Assembly (NCBI RefSeq): GCF_036894955.1
Contig: NZ_CP145905.1
Coordinates: forward strand, 2,622,501 to 2,686,500
Direction of reading: 5' to 3'
DNA length: 64,000 bases
DNA from: Paenibacillus sp. KS-LC4
Lineage (GTDB): Bacteria > Bacillota > Bacilli > Paenibacillales > Paenibacillaceae
The position numbers were made by a program, and so were the translations under genes. Position 1 is the stretch's first letter; the number at the start of each line of letters is the position of its first letter. Shown here piece by piece: positions 46,460 to 56,413 of the stretch. The notes under the pieces are model-generated. The model did not search any database. It was given only the letters and a program-made list of their open reading frames with translations, and was not told where the DNA came from.

Positions 46460-46794
46460 TAAAGCGACTCCTCCTCTTTGTTGGTTATGTTCTAATCGCT
46501 TGTCTAGGCTAACTATAAGTCATTTTTCTATGTGCTAGGTTCGTTTTCATGTCGGGAAAAATGTGAAGCTACCGATCAATTACTTTTATTCGACGTTGTA
46601 TTTTCATATCCCTTGCTATCAAGGCAGCGAGCAAAGAATAAGGCAGGCAGAATGCTGATTCATTTAACCAGTTTTTTTGTACGGAGATGTCCATGCCCAA
46701 AAACGCCTGAAATAATAGCTTCAGAGAGCATAAAGTGAGATTATCCGGCGTCTGTATTTTGTGGTACAATAGCGGGTGAGGTGAAAGACAATTT
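46460..46794. other. 335-base divergent intergenic region with smc promoter
   Basis: A likely extended -10 for smc is TGGTACAAT (TACAAT 46765-46770); the -35 is weak. No gene or repeat was found in the remainder. Confidence 0.4.
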
Positions 46795-49700
46795 ATGTTC
46801 CTTAAGCGTATTGAACTAGCAGGTTTTAAATCGTTTGCCGATAAGACGGAGATGGAATTCGTTACAGGGATTACGGCAGTCGTCGGTCCCAATGGCAGCG
46901 GCAAAAGCAATATTTCCGACGGCATCCGCTGGGTGCTGGGCGAGCAAAGCGCCAAAAGTCTTCGCGGCGGCAAAATGGAAGATATTATTTTTGCCGGAAG
47001 CGACGCGCGTAAAGCAGTCAATTATGGTGAAGTGTCGCTGACGCTTGACAATACGGATGGAGCACTGCCGCTGGAATACAATGAAGTGACAGTAACCCGC
47101 CGTGTCCATCGCAGCGGTGACAGTGAATATATGATTAACAAGCAATCGTGTCGGCTCAAGGATATTACCGAGCTGTTTATGGATACGGGAATCGGCAAGG
47201 AAGCTTATTCGATTATCGGACAAGGCCGAATCGAGGAAATATTAAGTACAAGGTCTGAGGACCGCCGTGGTATTTTTGAAGAGGCCTCCGGCATCGTTAA
47301 ATATAAATCGCGCAAGCGGGAGGCGCAGAAGAAGCTGGATGAGACCGAGCAGAACCTGCTGCGCATTCACGATTTGGTTACTGAGCTTGAGGATCAGGTA
47401 GGGCCGCTCAAGGAGCAATCGGAGAAAGCGATTCATTATAAAGCGCTGCGAGAGCAGCTGCGCACGAAAGAAATTTCCATGTACGTTCATAACATTGATA
47501 CGGTCCATAAATCGTGGTCGGAGGCAAATGCTAAGCTTGAGGTGCTCAAGCAAAGCGAGCTTGAGTTGTCAACGGTTGTGAGCAAGCATGATGCGCATTT
47601 GGAGAAGGATCGCCTTGCGCTGCGCACAATCGAGGAGAAGCTTGACCGTCTTCATGAAGCGATGCTGCAATACAGCGAGGATTATGAGAAATGTGAAGGC
47701 TACGGCGAGGTTTTGAAGGAGCGCAAACGCAATCTGGAGCATAACAAGGCGCAGCTTGTGGAATCCGCCGCGTCTCAGGATGCCCGCATTGGCACGCTGA
47801 TGCAGGAGGAAGCCGAATTCCGCAGCCGTGCAGCTGGTCTGGAGCTGCAGCTTGCCGATTTGAAAGCAAGGCTGATGGAGGAGGAAGCCCGACTTATTGG
47901 CGTCGCAGGCGGAGCCGCGCCGGATGCAGAGGAGACATTAAAGGGCGAACTGCTTGATGTGCTTAGTGCGATGGCGGAGCTGCGCAATGAAATTCGTTAT
48001 GCCCAGCAGCAGAAGGAGGCTGTCGGTCGGCGGATGGAGCGCCTTGGCGAGGATGAGCTGAAGTGGAAAGAGCAGAAGCGGAAAAGCGGGGCTAGACGCG
48101 CGCAACTGGAAGCACAGCTGGAAGCGATTTTAAAAGATATCAATGGTGCTCGCAACAAATACATAGATGAGGCTGAAAAAGCGAAGCAGACTGGCCAGTA
48201 TGTGGATGAAGCGGCCGCAGCTATTCGCAAATGGGAGCAAAAAATCGATGCCAGCATTTCTCGTCGCGATACGATGAAGGAAATGCAGGATGCACTTGAC
48301 GGCTTTATGCACGGCGTTCGGGAAGTGCTCAAAGCATCGCGCCGCACATCCGGCGGCATTAGCGGCGTTCATGGCGCGGTAGCCGAGCTAGTGCGCGTGC
48401 CAGAGCGGATCGAGGTTGCCGTTGAAACGGCACTTGGCGGGGCGCTTCAGCATGTGGTCATGGAGGATGAGAAGACAGCACGTGCAGCGATTGCGTTCTT
48501 GAAGCAGCGTCAGTTGGGCCGAGCTACCTTCCTGCCTTTGGATGTCATTCGCGCTAGGCAAGTGCCGGAGCATGACAAACGTCTGGCAGAAAATACCGAA
48601 GGCTTTGTTGGAGTTGCTGCTGATCTTGTCTCATGCGAACCGCAATATAAGTCTATTATTCAAAATTTGCTCGGCAATGTATTGCTTGCAGAGAACTTGG
48701 AGCAGGCAAACCGCATTGCCTCAAAATGCCAATATCGCTATCGGGTTGTAACGCTAGAGGGCGATGTTGTAAATGCCGGGGGTTCGATGACAGGCGGAAG
48801 CTTGCAGAAGAAAGGCGCAAGCTTGCTTGGACGGCAGCGGCAAATTGAAGGACTTGATCAGGAAATTACGGCAGCCGAGGCCACAATGAAGCAGCTGCGC
48901 GACAAGCTCAGCGATCTTCGCAAGGAGCAGTCGATCCGATCGCAAAATATGGAGGAGCTGCGTTCTCGTTCGGAGCAATCGCGTATTGACGAGCAGCAGG
49001 TGCGTGCCGAGCTTCAACAGATGCTGTCGGAGGAAAAGCTGCTTAATGAGCAGGAGCAGCTGTATTCGGCTGATCGCAGCAGCCATTTGGCGGAGCAGCA
49101 AACGATGCAGGCAACAGCTGAGGAGGCGCAGGCGAAGCTGGAGAAGCTGGTAGCCGATGAAGCGAGGCTCCAGGAGGCAATCAAGCTTGCTGAGGAGCGC
49201 CGTAAAGCGAGCGAAACAGCGAAGGAAGCGCTGCAAGGGCAGCTGACGGATTTGAAGATCAGCTTAGCCAAGACAGATCAAGAGAAGCAGTCGTTTGAAG
49301 ACCAAGCCGCCCGTGTCCGAGCTGATATTGTTAGAGCGAAGCAGGAGCTTGGAAATGTTCGCTCGCTGCTTGCACAGCAGGAAGAGGAGATTGCTCGCCA
49401 TGCGGAAGAAAGCGTTCAGCAGGTGGAGCAGCTAAATCATTTGAAGCTTAAGAAGCAGGAATGCTCGGAGCAGACGGATTTGCAGCGCTCGGCGAGAGCG
49501 GATCGGATTCGCGAGCTGGAGCAGGGTGAAAGCGAGACGAAGGAGCAGCGTACGCAGCTTCGCCAAATCGAGGAGCAGCTTCGCCAAAATGAAATCGCCG
49601 CGAATCGCCTTGATGTGGAGCTTGACAATTTGCTGCGCAAGCTTAGTGAGGAATACGAGCTTAGCATTGAGCTGGCGAGGGAGCAGTACCCTGTGCCTGA

Positions 49701-50373
49701 GGATGTCATCGGCACACAAAATTTGGTTCGTGATTTGAAGCGCCAAATTACGATGCTTGGCGATGTGAATCTTGGCGCTATTGACGAGTATGAGCGCGTC
49801 AAGGAGCGTTATGAGTTTTTATCGGAGCAGAAGGATGATCTGGTGGAAGCGAAAACGACGCTTTATCAAGTTATTCGCGAAATGGACGAGGAGATGTCGA
49901 AACGGTTCAAATCGACATTTGAGCTGATCAGAGGCCACTTCAGCGTCGTGTTTGCCAAGCTGTTCGGAGGCGGACGAGCAGATCTTGTGCTGGTTGAGCC
50001 GGATCGCGTGCTTGATACAGGCATAGACATCGTTGCTCAGCCGCCTGGCAAGAAGCTGCAAAACCTGCAGCTGCTCTCTGGCGGCGAGCGTGCGCTTACG
50101 GCAATTGCGCTACTGTTTGCTATTTTGCAGGTGAAGCCCGTGCCTTTCTGTGTATTGGATGAGGTAGAAGCAGCGCTTGATGAGGCTAACGTATCCAGAT
50201 TTGCCCAATATTTGCGTGAGTTTTCCGAGCTGACGCAGTTTATCGTCGTTACCCACCGCAAAGGCACAATGGAGGAAGCGGACGTGCTGTATGGCGTAAC
50301 GATGGAGGAAGGCGGCGTATCGAAGCTTGTATCGGTGCGTCTGGAGGAGGAAGCGGAGCAGGCTACCGCGTAG
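46795..50373 (+). CDS. smc: Chromosome partition protein Smc
   Basis: The 1192-residue protein is the full length for Smc. It has an N-terminal Walker A (GPNGSGKSNISDGIRWVLGE), long coiled coils near 170-500 and 680-1030, a hinge near 520-660 (GVHGAVAELVRVPERIEVAVE), the ABC signature LSGGERALTAIALLFA and Walker B VLDEVEAALDEANV. It forms the SMC-ScpAB condensin complex. AGGTG ribosome site; ftsY follows after 62 bases. Confidence 0.97.
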   Translation: MFLKRIELAGFKSFADKTEMEFVTGITAVVGPNGSGKSNISDGIRWVLGEQSAKSLRGGKMEDIIFAGSDARKAVNYGEVSLTLDNTDGALPLEYNEVTVTRRVHRSGDSEYMINKQSCRLKDITELFMDTGIGKEAYSIIGQGRIEEILSTRSEDRRGIFEEASGIVKYKSRKREAQKKLDETEQNLLRIHDLVTELEDQVGPLKEQSEKAIHYKALREQLRTKEISMYVHNIDTVHKSWSEANAKLEVLKQSELELSTVVSKHDAHLEKDRLALRTIEEKLDRLHEAMLQYSEDYEKCEGYGEVLKERKRNLEHNKAQLVESAASQDARIGTLMQEEAEFRSRAAGLELQLADLKARLMEEEARLIGVAGGAAPDAEETLKGELLDVLSAMAELRNEIRYAQQQKEAVGRRMERLGEDELKWKEQKRKSGARRAQLEAQLEAILKDINGARNKYIDEAEKAKQTGQYVDEAAAAIRKWEQKIDASISRRDTMKEMQDALDGFMHGVREVLKASRRTSGGISGVHGAVAELVRVPERIEVAVETALGGALQHVVMEDEKTARAAIAFLKQRQLGRATFLPLDVIRARQVPEHDKRLAENTEGFVGVAADLVSCEPQYKSIIQNLLGNVLLAENLEQANRIASKCQYRYRVVTLEGDVVNAGGSMTGGSLQKKGASLLGRQRQIEGLDQEITAAEATMKQLRDKLSDLRKEQSIRSQNMEELRSRSEQSRIDEQQVRAELQQMLSEEKLLNEQEQLYSADRSSHLAEQQTMQATAEEAQAKLEKLVADEARLQEAIKLAEERRKASETAKEALQGQLTDLKISLAKTDQEKQSFEDQAARVRADIVRAKQELGNVRSLLAQQEEEIARHAEESVQQVEQLNHLKLKKQECSEQTDLQRSARADRIRELEQGESETKEQRTQLRQIEEQLRQNEIAANRLDVELDNLLRKLSEEYELSIELAREQYPVPEDVIGTQNLVRDLKRQITMLGDVNLGAIDEYERVKERYEFLSEQKDDLVEAKTTLYQVIREMDEEMSKRFKSTFELIRGHFSVVFAKLFGGGRADLVLVEPDRVLDTGIDIVAQPPGKKLQNLQLLSGGERALTAIALLFAILQVKPVPFCVLDEVEAALDEANVSRFAQYLREFSELTQFIVVTHRKGTMEEADVLYGVTMEEGGVSKLVSVRLEEEAEQATA

Positions 50374-50435
50374 CTTGCGGCTTTTACAATGAGGAAAGAA
50401 CATAGGATAGCTACGAAGACGGAGGAGTAATCGCG

Positions 50436-51449
50436 ATGAGTTTTTTCAAAAGATTGAAGGAAAGCATCGCTTCCAAAACGGAAGCGGTCACTACGATATT
50501 TAAAGAAGGGTTGTCCAAAACCCGTACAGCCTTTGTTGAAAAGGTAGAAGAGCTAATTACGCGCCGGAAAAAGATTGACGAGGAGTTTTACGAGGAGCTT
50601 GAGGAAATTTTAATCGGTGCCGATGTAGGCGTCAATACCGTGATGAAGCTGATTGACGAGCTGCGCGCGGAAGTGAAAAAACGCAAAATCGAAGATGCGG
50701 CTGATTTGCATCCGGTATTGTCAGAAAAGCTTGTTGAGTTGCTCAAAGGTGATGACAATGAGAAAACGGCGCTTCGCATGTCGAGCAGCGGTATTACAGT
50801 TATTTTGTTCGTTGGCGTCAATGGCGTTGGTAAAACGACGACAATCGGCAAGCTGGCTCATAAGTATAAAAGTGAAGGTAAAAGCGTTCTGCTGGCAGCG
50901 GGCGATACGTTTCGCGCCGGAGCCATTGAGCAGCTTGAGGTGTGGGGTCAGCGCGTAGGCGTTGATGTCATTAAGCAGCAGTCCGGCTCCGATCCGGCGG
51001 CGGTTATGTTCGATGCGGTGCAGGCGGCGAAGCAGCGCGGCGTAGATGTTTTGCTCTGTGACACCGCTGGAAGGCTGCAAAATAAGTCCAATCTGATGGA
51101 AGAGCTCAATAAAATTTTCCGCGTCATTCAGCGTGAAATACCGGATGCGCCTCATGAGGTGCTGCTCGTGCTCGATGCAACGACGGGCCAAAATGCACTC
51201 AGCCAAGCGAAGCTGTTCGGCGAGAAAAGCGGTGTAACCGGCCTCGTATTAACGAAGCTTGATGGTACGGCTAAAGGCGGTATCGTCATCGCTATTCGCA
51301 ATGAGCTGAATTTGCCTGTCAAGCTGGTTGGCTTGGGCGAGAAGATGACGGATTTGCAGCAGTTTGATTCGGAGCAGTTTGTTCACGCATTGTTTGCTGG
51401 TCTAATAAAAGATCAGGAAGAGTCGGAAGAGGCGGAAACGCAGCAATAA
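50436..51449 (+). CDS. ftsY: Signal recognition particle receptor FtsY
   Basis: The 337-residue SRP GTPase has a short N-terminus without the long acidic domain of Proteobacteria, then the N and G domains: GVNGVGKTTTIGKLA, DTAGRLQNKSNLM, LVLDATTGQNAL and TKLDGTAKGG. It receives ribosome-SRP complexes at the membrane together with Ffh (52082). Confidence 0.96.
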   Translation: MSFFKRLKESIASKTEAVTTIFKEGLSKTRTAFVEKVEELITRRKKIDEEFYEELEEILIGADVGVNTVMKLIDELRAEVKKRKIEDAADLHPVLSEKLVELLKGDDNEKTALRMSSSGITVILFVGVNGVGKTTTIGKLAHKYKSEGKSVLLAAGDTFRAGAIEQLEVWGQRVGVDVIKQQSGSDPAAVMFDAVQAAKQRGVDVLLCDTAGRLQNKSNLMEELNKIFRVIQREIPDAPHEVLLVLDATTGQNALSQAKLFGEKSGVTGLVLTKLDGTAKGGIVIAIRNELNLPVKLVGLGEKMTDLQQFDSEQFVHALFAGLIKDQEESEEAETQQ

Positions 51450-51464
51450 TTCAGTTTTTTGAAC

Positions 51465-51512
51465 ATATAAAAGGAGCATAAGCTTTACCCCATATACTCC
51501 TCTTATATTTCT
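51465..51512 (+). terminator. Probable terminator after ftsY
   Basis: ATATAAAAGGAG (51465-51476) and CTCCTCTTATAT (51497-51508) pair with one mismatch and run into TTTCT. AT-rich stem, modest strength. Confidence 0.45.
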
Positions 51513-51605
51513 CCGACAAAGCTTTACGCACGTCCTAGAAGGACGACGAAGTCGTTATTGCTTGGCCTGAAAGGCATGTATTTCGAACTGACAAGGTTGA
51601 AAGCT

Positions 51606-51635
51606 TGACAGTGCCTGCTTCAATCGTGTAAGATA
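51606..51635 (+). promoter_or_regulatory. Sigma-A promoter of ylxM-ffh
   Basis: TTGACA (51606-51611) and TAAGAT (51630-51635) with an 18-base spacer, about 55 bases before ylxM. Confidence 0.7.
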
Positions 51636-51689
51636 AGAGACGTTGCTTAGGTGTAAAGGATTTACCCTTGACGGGAAGGAGCAAAGGTC

Positions 51690-52058
51690 ATGAATGTTAG
51701 TGAACCAGACGCCCTTGCGAAGACGACCCGAATTAATTTATTGTTTGACTTTTATGAGCCCTTGCTCACTGAGAAGCAGAGGACTTCACTTAAATATTAT
51801 TTTCACGACGATTTTTCGCTTGGTGAAATTGCAGCGGAATCCGGCATTAGCAGGCAGGCGGTTTATGAGCATGTGAAGCGCGCGGTGCAGGTGCTTGAAA
51901 GCTATGAAGGCAAGCTTCGCTTGCTGGAGAAGCATGAAGCGTTGCAGCAGCTTGCTGAGCAGCTTGGAAATAGCGTAACGGAGCTTTCCCTTGGAACTGA
52001 TGCCAAGCAGGGAATACTAGATATAATTGAGCAATTAATAACGACGAACAACAGGTAA
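51690..52058 (+). CDS. ylxM: YlxM family SRP-associated helix-turn-helix protein
   Basis: The 122-residue protein has a sigma-70 region-4-like helix-turn-helix: LLTEKQRTSLKYYFHDDFSL, then EIAAESGISRQAVYEHVKRA. YlxM proteins bind SRP RNA and modulate Ffh/FtsY GTPase. It lies 23 bases before ffh. Confidence 0.92.
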   Translation: MNVSEPDALAKTTRINLLFDFYEPLLTEKQRTSLKYYFHDDFSLGEIAAESGISRQAVYEHVKRAVQVLESYEGKLRLLEKHEALQQLAEQLGNSVTELSLGTDAKQGILDIIEQLITTNNR

Positions 52059-52081
52059 TGAAATAACGGAGGTGATGGATC

Positions 52082-53458
52082 ATGGCGGCATTTGAAAGCT
52101 TGTCAAGCCGATTGCAAAACGTTTTTAGTAAGCTGAAGGGCAAAGGCAAAGTGTCCGATGCTGATGTGAACGAGGCGATGCGTGAAGTGCGTCTTGCGCT
52201 GCTGGAGGCAGACGTTAACTTTAAAGTCGTCAAAGATTTTATCGCCAAAGTAAAGGAACAGGCTATTGGTCAGGAAGTGGAGAAAAGCTTTACTCCGGGC
52301 ATGGTCATTATTAACATCGTTAATAAAGAATTGACCGAGCTGATGGGCGGTACGCAAAGCAAGCTGGCGAAAGCGAATAAACCGCCAACGGTTATTATGA
52401 TGGTTGGTTTGCAGGGCGCAGGTAAAACAACGACGTCCGGCAAGCTTGCCAAGCTTCTCCAGAAGAGCAACCATAAGCCTTTGCTTGTAGCCGGCGATAT
52501 TTATCGTCCAGCTGCGATCAAGCAGCTGCAAGTGCTCGGCGAGCAAATCAATGCACCGGTGTTTTCGCTTGGCGATCAAGCTTCCCCGGTAGAAATTGCG
52601 AAGCAAGGCTTACAGCATGCTAAAGAAAATCATAATGACTATGTCATCATTGATACAGCGGGCCGACTTCATATTGATGAAACGCTGATGGACGAGCTGA
52701 AACAAATTCATCAACTGGTTAAGCCTGATGAAGTGCTGCTCGTTGTTGACGCCATGACAGGTCAAGATGCGGTCAATGTAGCTCAAAGCTTCCATGAGCA
52801 GCTTGAGTTGACAGGTGTCGTATTGACTAAGCTTGATGGCGATACCCGCGGTGGTGCGGCATTGTCCGTCAAAGCTGTAACGGGCCAGCCAATCAAGTTT
52901 GCCGCTATGGGTGAGAAGATTGATTCGCTTGAGCCGTTCTATCCAGATCGGATGGCATCGCGTATTCTTGGTATGGGTGATATGCTTTCGCTTATTGAGA
53001 AAGCACAGATGAACATTGATGCAGATAAAGCTGCCGAGATGGAGCGCAAAATGCGTACGGCCGAGTTTACATTTGATGATTTTCTGGAGCAAATGGCGCA
53101 GGTGCGGAATTTGGGGCCGATTGATCAGTTGATGGATATGCTTCCAGGGATGGGCAAGGTCAAAGGACTTAAAGATATGAAAATTGATGAGAAGCAAATC
53201 GGCCGTGTTGAGGCGATCGTGCGCTCGATGACGAAGGAAGAAAAGTTAAAGCCGGAAATTCTTAACCACAGCCGCCGGAAACGGGTTGCTGCCGGAAGCG
53301 GAACATCGGTTGCTGAAGTCAATCGACTGATTAAGCAGTTTGATGACATGCGCAAAATGATGAAGCAGTTTTCGTCTATGATGGGGCCTAAAGGCCTTAA
53401 GGGCGGCAAGAAAGGTCTGAAAGGCATGCTGGGCAAAGGTATGAAGTTTCCGTTTTAA
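52082..53458 (+). CDS. ffh: Signal recognition particle protein Ffh (SRP54)
   Basis: The 458-residue protein has N and G domains (GLQGAGKTTTSGKLA, DTAGRLHIDETLM, TKLDGDTRGGAAL) and a C-terminal Met-rich M domain (MRKMMKQFSSMMGPKGLKGG) that holds signal peptides and SRP RNA. GGAGGTG ribosome site. Confidence 0.97.
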   Translation: MAAFESLSSRLQNVFSKLKGKGKVSDADVNEAMREVRLALLEADVNFKVVKDFIAKVKEQAIGQEVEKSFTPGMVIINIVNKELTELMGGTQSKLAKANKPPTVIMMVGLQGAGKTTTSGKLAKLLQKSNHKPLLVAGDIYRPAAIKQLQVLGEQINAPVFSLGDQASPVEIAKQGLQHAKENHNDYVIIDTAGRLHIDETLMDELKQIHQLVKPDEVLLVVDAMTGQDAVNVAQSFHEQLELTGVVLTKLDGDTRGGAALSVKAVTGQPIKFAAMGEKIDSLEPFYPDRMASRILGMGDMLSLIEKAQMNIDADKAAEMERKMRTAEFTFDDFLEQMAQVRNLGPIDQLMDMLPGMGKVKGLKDMKIDEKQIGRVEAIVRSMTKEEKLKPEILNHSRRKRVAAGSGTSVAEVNRLIKQFDDMRKMMKQFSSMMGPKGLKGGKKGLKGMLGKGMKFPF

Positions 53459-53497
53459 TTTAAAGTAGGTTTATTAATTGAAGGAGGTGAATTTCAC

Positions 53498-53770
53498 ATG
53501 GCAGTACGTATTCGTTTGAAACGTATGGGTGCTCACAAAGCCCCTTTTTATCGCGTAGTTGTTTCTAACTCCCGTTCGCCGCGCGACGGTCGCTTTATCG
53601 AGGAGATCGGTACTTATAACCCGGTTGCACAACCGGCTCAAGTATCCATCAACGAAGAAAAAGCTTTGAAATGGCTGCAAAACGGAGCGCAAGCTTCGGA
53701 TACAGCTCGCGACTTGCTTTCCAAAGCAGGCGTTCTGAAAAAGTTCCATGAGCTTAAGCAACAGAAATAA
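53498..53770 (+). CDS. rpsP: 30S ribosomal protein S16
   Basis: The 90-residue protein begins [20 protein letters not shown] and contains the family's [23 protein letters not shown] ribosome site. Confidence 0.97.
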   Translation: MAVRIRLKRMGAHKAPFYRVVVSNSRSPRDGRFIEEIGTYNPVAQPAQVSINEEKALKWLQNGAQASDTARDLLSKAGVLKKFHELKQQK

Positions 53771-53797
53771 CTGTTGAACAGCGGAGGGCCTTTATAA

Positions 53798-54028
53798 ATG
53801 AAAGAATTGATTCTTGTCATAGCAAAGGCGTTAGTGGATCATCCGGAAGACGTTAGCGTGAAAGAAAGAGACGATGACCGCGGCATCGTATATGAGCTGT
53901 CGGTTCATGCGGAGGATGTCGGTAAAATTATCGGCAAGCAAGGTCGCATTGCGAAAGCGATGCGTACAGTTGTGACCTCCGCAGCTGTCAAATCAGAGAA
54001 GCGGGTTATCGTGGACATCATATCGTAA
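53798..54028 (+). CDS. khpA: KH-domain RNA-binding protein KhpA (YlqC)
   Basis: The 76-residue protein has one KH domain with the GxxG loop in VGKIIGKQGRIAKAMRTVV. KhpA pairs with KhpB (Jag) as a small RNA chaperone. It lies in its conserved place after rpsP. Confidence 0.95.
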   Translation: MKELILVIAKALVDHPEDVSVKERDDDRGIVYELSVHAEDVGKIIGKQGRIAKAMRTVVTSAAVKSEKRVIVDIIS

Positions 54029-54041
54029 TACGTATTCGGAG

Positions 54042-54072
54042 AGGGTTAGGGTTAATTATCCTAACCCTTTTT
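54042..54072 (+). terminator. Terminator after khpA
   Basis: AGGGTTAGG (54042-54050) and CCTAACCCT (54060-54068) pair perfectly, followed by TTTT. Confidence 0.85.
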
Positions 54073-54074
54073 CA

Positions 54075-54119
54075 AAATCTAAGAAAGTATACGTTTCATA
54101 CTTATACTTTCTTAGATTT
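54075..54119. repeat. 17-base perfect inverted repeat
   Basis: AAATCTAAGAAAGTATA (54075-54091) and TATACTTTCTTAGATTT (54103-54119) are exact complements with an 11-base loop, directly after the khpA terminator. Confidence 0.8.
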
Positions 54120-54171
54120 CCCGGAATGAAACATAAAACAGAATGATATTCGTAATGGATATTTTCGTGTT

Positions 54172-54227
54172 TTACGCAAAACGGCTGCTGCCGCCTTTTT
54201 TCGGGTCGGCGTCAGCCGTTTATGCGT
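54172..54227. repeat. GC-rich stem-loop
   Basis: ACGCAAAACGGCTG and CAGCCGTTTATGCGT pair with a few mismatches, and the inner CTGCCG-CC / GG-TCGGCG extends the stem around a TTTTTT loop. Confidence 0.65.
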
Positions 54228-54235
54228 GTATCATG

Positions 54236-54316
54236 AGGATTTTGCATAAATGGCCTTGAGTGGCACATATATAGCTACAGCAGCGTTCTGCGTTTCATTG
54301 ATTTATGCAAAATCCT
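54236..54316. repeat. 16-base perfect inverted repeat with 49-base spacer
   Basis: AGGATTTTGCATAAAT (54236-54251) and ATTTATGCAAAATCCT (54301-54316) are exact complements. Arms and spacing resemble a tiny MITE-like element or a structured leader; no target duplication is evident. Confidence 0.65.
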
Positions 54317-54530
54317 GATTATAAAAAAGAAAACTATATATGTGGAATGAAGGCAAATGATGAGGGAAGGGAGAAACGAAAGAGAAAGGTTGGAACTGGA
54401 GAGAGCTACAGCTTTCCGAAGGAAAGCCTCTTCGAAAGCATCAGCCTTTGTTTTCTGATTTCAACCTCAATAGAACCCCCCATATTAATTAATCGTTCAG
54501 CTTATATAGCAAAGAAAGGATACATGAATA

Positions 54531-55055
54531 ATGAGCGGCAAATGGTTTACAGTTGGAAAAATCGTTAATACGCATGGTTTGCGCGGCGAGCTCAAGGTGC
54601 TTTCCCAGACCGATTTTGGAGATTTGCGTTTTGCAGTCGGCAATAAGCTCGCTATGATTCATGAAGAGCATGGCAGCAAGCTGGAGGTAGAAATTGCAGG
54701 TTCCCGTGAGCATAAAGGAAATTATATTATTAAGCTTAAGGGATATAATGACATTAATGAAGTGGAGAAGTATAAGGGATGGCTGCTAAAGGTAGCAGAG
54801 GAGCAGCTTGGTAAACTGGACGAAGGGGAATATTATTTCCACGAAATTATCGGCTGCCGCGTGGTAACAGACGAGGGCGAGGAACTGGGCATCATTTCGG
54901 AAATTTTGCGACCAGGAGCCAATGATGTATGGGTCGTCGACCGTCCTAAAGGTAAAGGAAGCCAAGTGCTTATTCCCGTTATTGATGATGTGTTGCTTAA
55001 CGTAGACATTGCTGCGAAGCTAGTAACCGTTCATCTTATGGAAGGGTTGATTTAG
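54531..55055 (+). CDS. rimM: Ribosome maturation factor RimM
   Basis: The 174-residue protein has an N-terminal RimM beta-barrel ([19 protein letters not shown]) and a C-terminal PRC barrel ([20 protein letters not shown] ... [13 protein letters not shown]). It assists 16S processing and 30S assembly with S19. It is followed by trmD after one base. Confidence 0.95.
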   Translation: MSGKWFTVGKIVNTHGLRGELKVLSQTDFGDLRFAVGNKLAMIHEEHGSKLEVEIAGSREHKGNYIIKLKGYNDINEVEKYKGWLLKVAEEQLGKLDEGEYYFHEIIGCRVVTDEGEELGIISEILRPGANDVWVVDRPKGKGSQVLIPVIDDVLLNVDIAAKLVTVHLMEGLI

Positions 55056-55056
55056 C

Positions 55057-55800
55057 GTGAGAGTAGATGTGCTTACGCTCTTCCCTGAAATGTTCGATGG
55101 CGTATTTGGCGCAAGCATTCTTGGCAAGGCACGGGAAAAAGGCATTGTATCGCTGAATGCTATTAATTTTCGAGCTTACTCTGGCAATAAGCATAATACG
55201 GTAGACGATTATCCGTATGGCGGTGGAGGAGGCATGGTGCTGAAAGCAGAGCCTGTATTTTCGGCTGTTGAGCACTTGATGGAGCAGGCCGGAACAGGGG
55301 CTCGTCCGCGTGTTGTGTTAATGTGCCCACAGGGGGAAACCTTCACCCAGCAGAAGGCAGAGGAGTTTTCGAAGGAAGAGCATCTCATTATGATTTGCGG
55401 CCATTACGAGGGCTATGACGAGCGTATACGCGAGCATTTGGTAACGGATGAGCTTTCGATTGGCGACTATGTGCTGACTGGCGGGGAGCTTCCTGCGATG
55501 GTTGTCATCGACAGTGTAGCACGCCTGCTTCCCGGTGTGCTTGGCAATGAAACATCAGCAGTAACGGATTCATACAGCACAGGCTTGCTGGAGCATCCGC
55601 ACTATACAAGACCTGCTGTATTTCGCGATATGGAGGTGCCGGAGGTGCTGATTTCCGGACACCACAGTCGCATCGAGACATGGCGCCGCGAGCAATCGCT
55701 GCTTCGTACACGGGATAGACGTCCTGACCTGCTAGAGAAGGCTGAATTGACCGCCAAGGAGCGTAAATGGCTTGCTTCGTTGGACAAACAGCAGTCTTAA
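55057..55800 (+). CDS. trmD: tRNA (guanine-37-N1) methyltransferase
   Basis: The 247-residue SPOUT enzyme begins [20 protein letters not shown] and has the trefoil-knot SAM site [20 protein letters not shown]. It makes m1G37 and prevents frameshifting. GTG start, directly after rimM. Confidence 0.96.
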   Translation: MRVDVLTLFPEMFDGVFGASILGKAREKGIVSLNAINFRAYSGNKHNTVDDYPYGGGGGMVLKAEPVFSAVEHLMEQAGTGARPRVVLMCPQGETFTQQKAEEFSKEEHLIMICGHYEGYDERIREHLVTDELSIGDYVLTGGELPAMVVIDSVARLLPGVLGNETSAVTDSYSTGLLEHPHYTRPAVFRDMEVPEVLISGHHSRIETWRREQSLLRTRDRRPDLLEKAELTAKERKWLASLDKQQS

Positions 55801-55831
55801 GCGATAATGTTGGCAAGCCCGGAAAAAGATG

Positions 55832-55860
55832 TTGAAATCTAGGTTTAAATATGGTATGAT
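55832..55860 (+). promoter_or_regulatory. Sigma-A promoter of rplS
   Basis: TTGAAA (55832-55837) and TATGAT (55855-55860) with the ideal 17-base spacer. The roughly 105-base leader that follows contains CGGAC/GTCCG near 55881-55893 and could be an L19-type autoregulatory leader. Confidence 0.75.
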
Positions 55861-55971
55861 TTCAAATGTTGTTCGTATTAATCGGACGGTCCGCTAATGG
55901 TCATGACCCAATTTCAGATGGGAAGTTGGAGAGCTATTAAGAACGTCTATGGTGGAAGGAGTGAATCCAAG

Positions 55972-56313
55972 ATGAATCTCGTACAAGCGATTACGCAAGA
56001 GCAGCTTCGCAAAGACCTTCCTAACTTTCGTCCCGGTGACACGTTGAAAGTATACGTTAAAGTTATCGAGGGATCCCGCGAGCGGATCCAGCTATTCGAA
56101 GGCGTTGTAATCAAACGTCGTGGCGGCGGTATTAGCGAAACTTTTACAGTACGTAAAATTTCCTACGGTGTTGGCGTCGAAAGAACTTACCCGTTGAACT
56201 CGCCTAAAATCGATCGTATCGATGTGGCACGTCGTGGTAAAGTACGTCGCGCTAAACTGTACTACCTACGTAACCTTCGTGGTAAAGCAGCTAGAATTAA
56301 AGAAATTCGTTAA
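55972..56313 (+). CDS. rplS: 50S ribosomal protein L19
   Basis: The 113-residue protein contains [20 protein letters not shown] and [16 protein letters not shown], family-typical. ATG 55972 is chosen because GGAAGGAGTG lies just upstream; in-frame codons further up are leader sequence. Confidence 0.96.
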   Translation: MNLVQAITQEQLRKDLPNFRPGDTLKVYVKVIEGSRERIQLFEGVVIKRRGGGISETFTVRKISYGVGVERTYPLNSPKIDRIDVARRGKVRRAKLYYLRNLRGKAARIKEIR

Positions 56314-56413
56314 GTCGAATAAACAAGAGGGGGCTTGGTTAAACAAGCTCCCTTTCGTTATTGTTACAGCTTGTCAGAAAGTATGAATTCGAAGATGGAA
56401 AGAAGGCGTTTTT

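Larger units (their letters stand above)
54029..54530. other. 502-base non-coding gap with stacked hairpins, in the place of ylqD
   Basis: Between khpA and rimM, Bacillus carries ylqD; here no supported gene is present. The gap holds the khpA terminator (54042-54072), a 17-base perfect stem (54075-54119), a GC-rich stem-loop around 54172-54227 and a 16-base perfect inverted repeat (54236-54316). The last 200 bases are AG-rich without a gene. Confidence 0.6.

Noticed and set aside
54305..54568. 87-codon frame before rimM
   Set aside because: It has no ribosome site, starts inside an inverted repeat and overlaps the start of rimM in another frame; composition is not protein-like.
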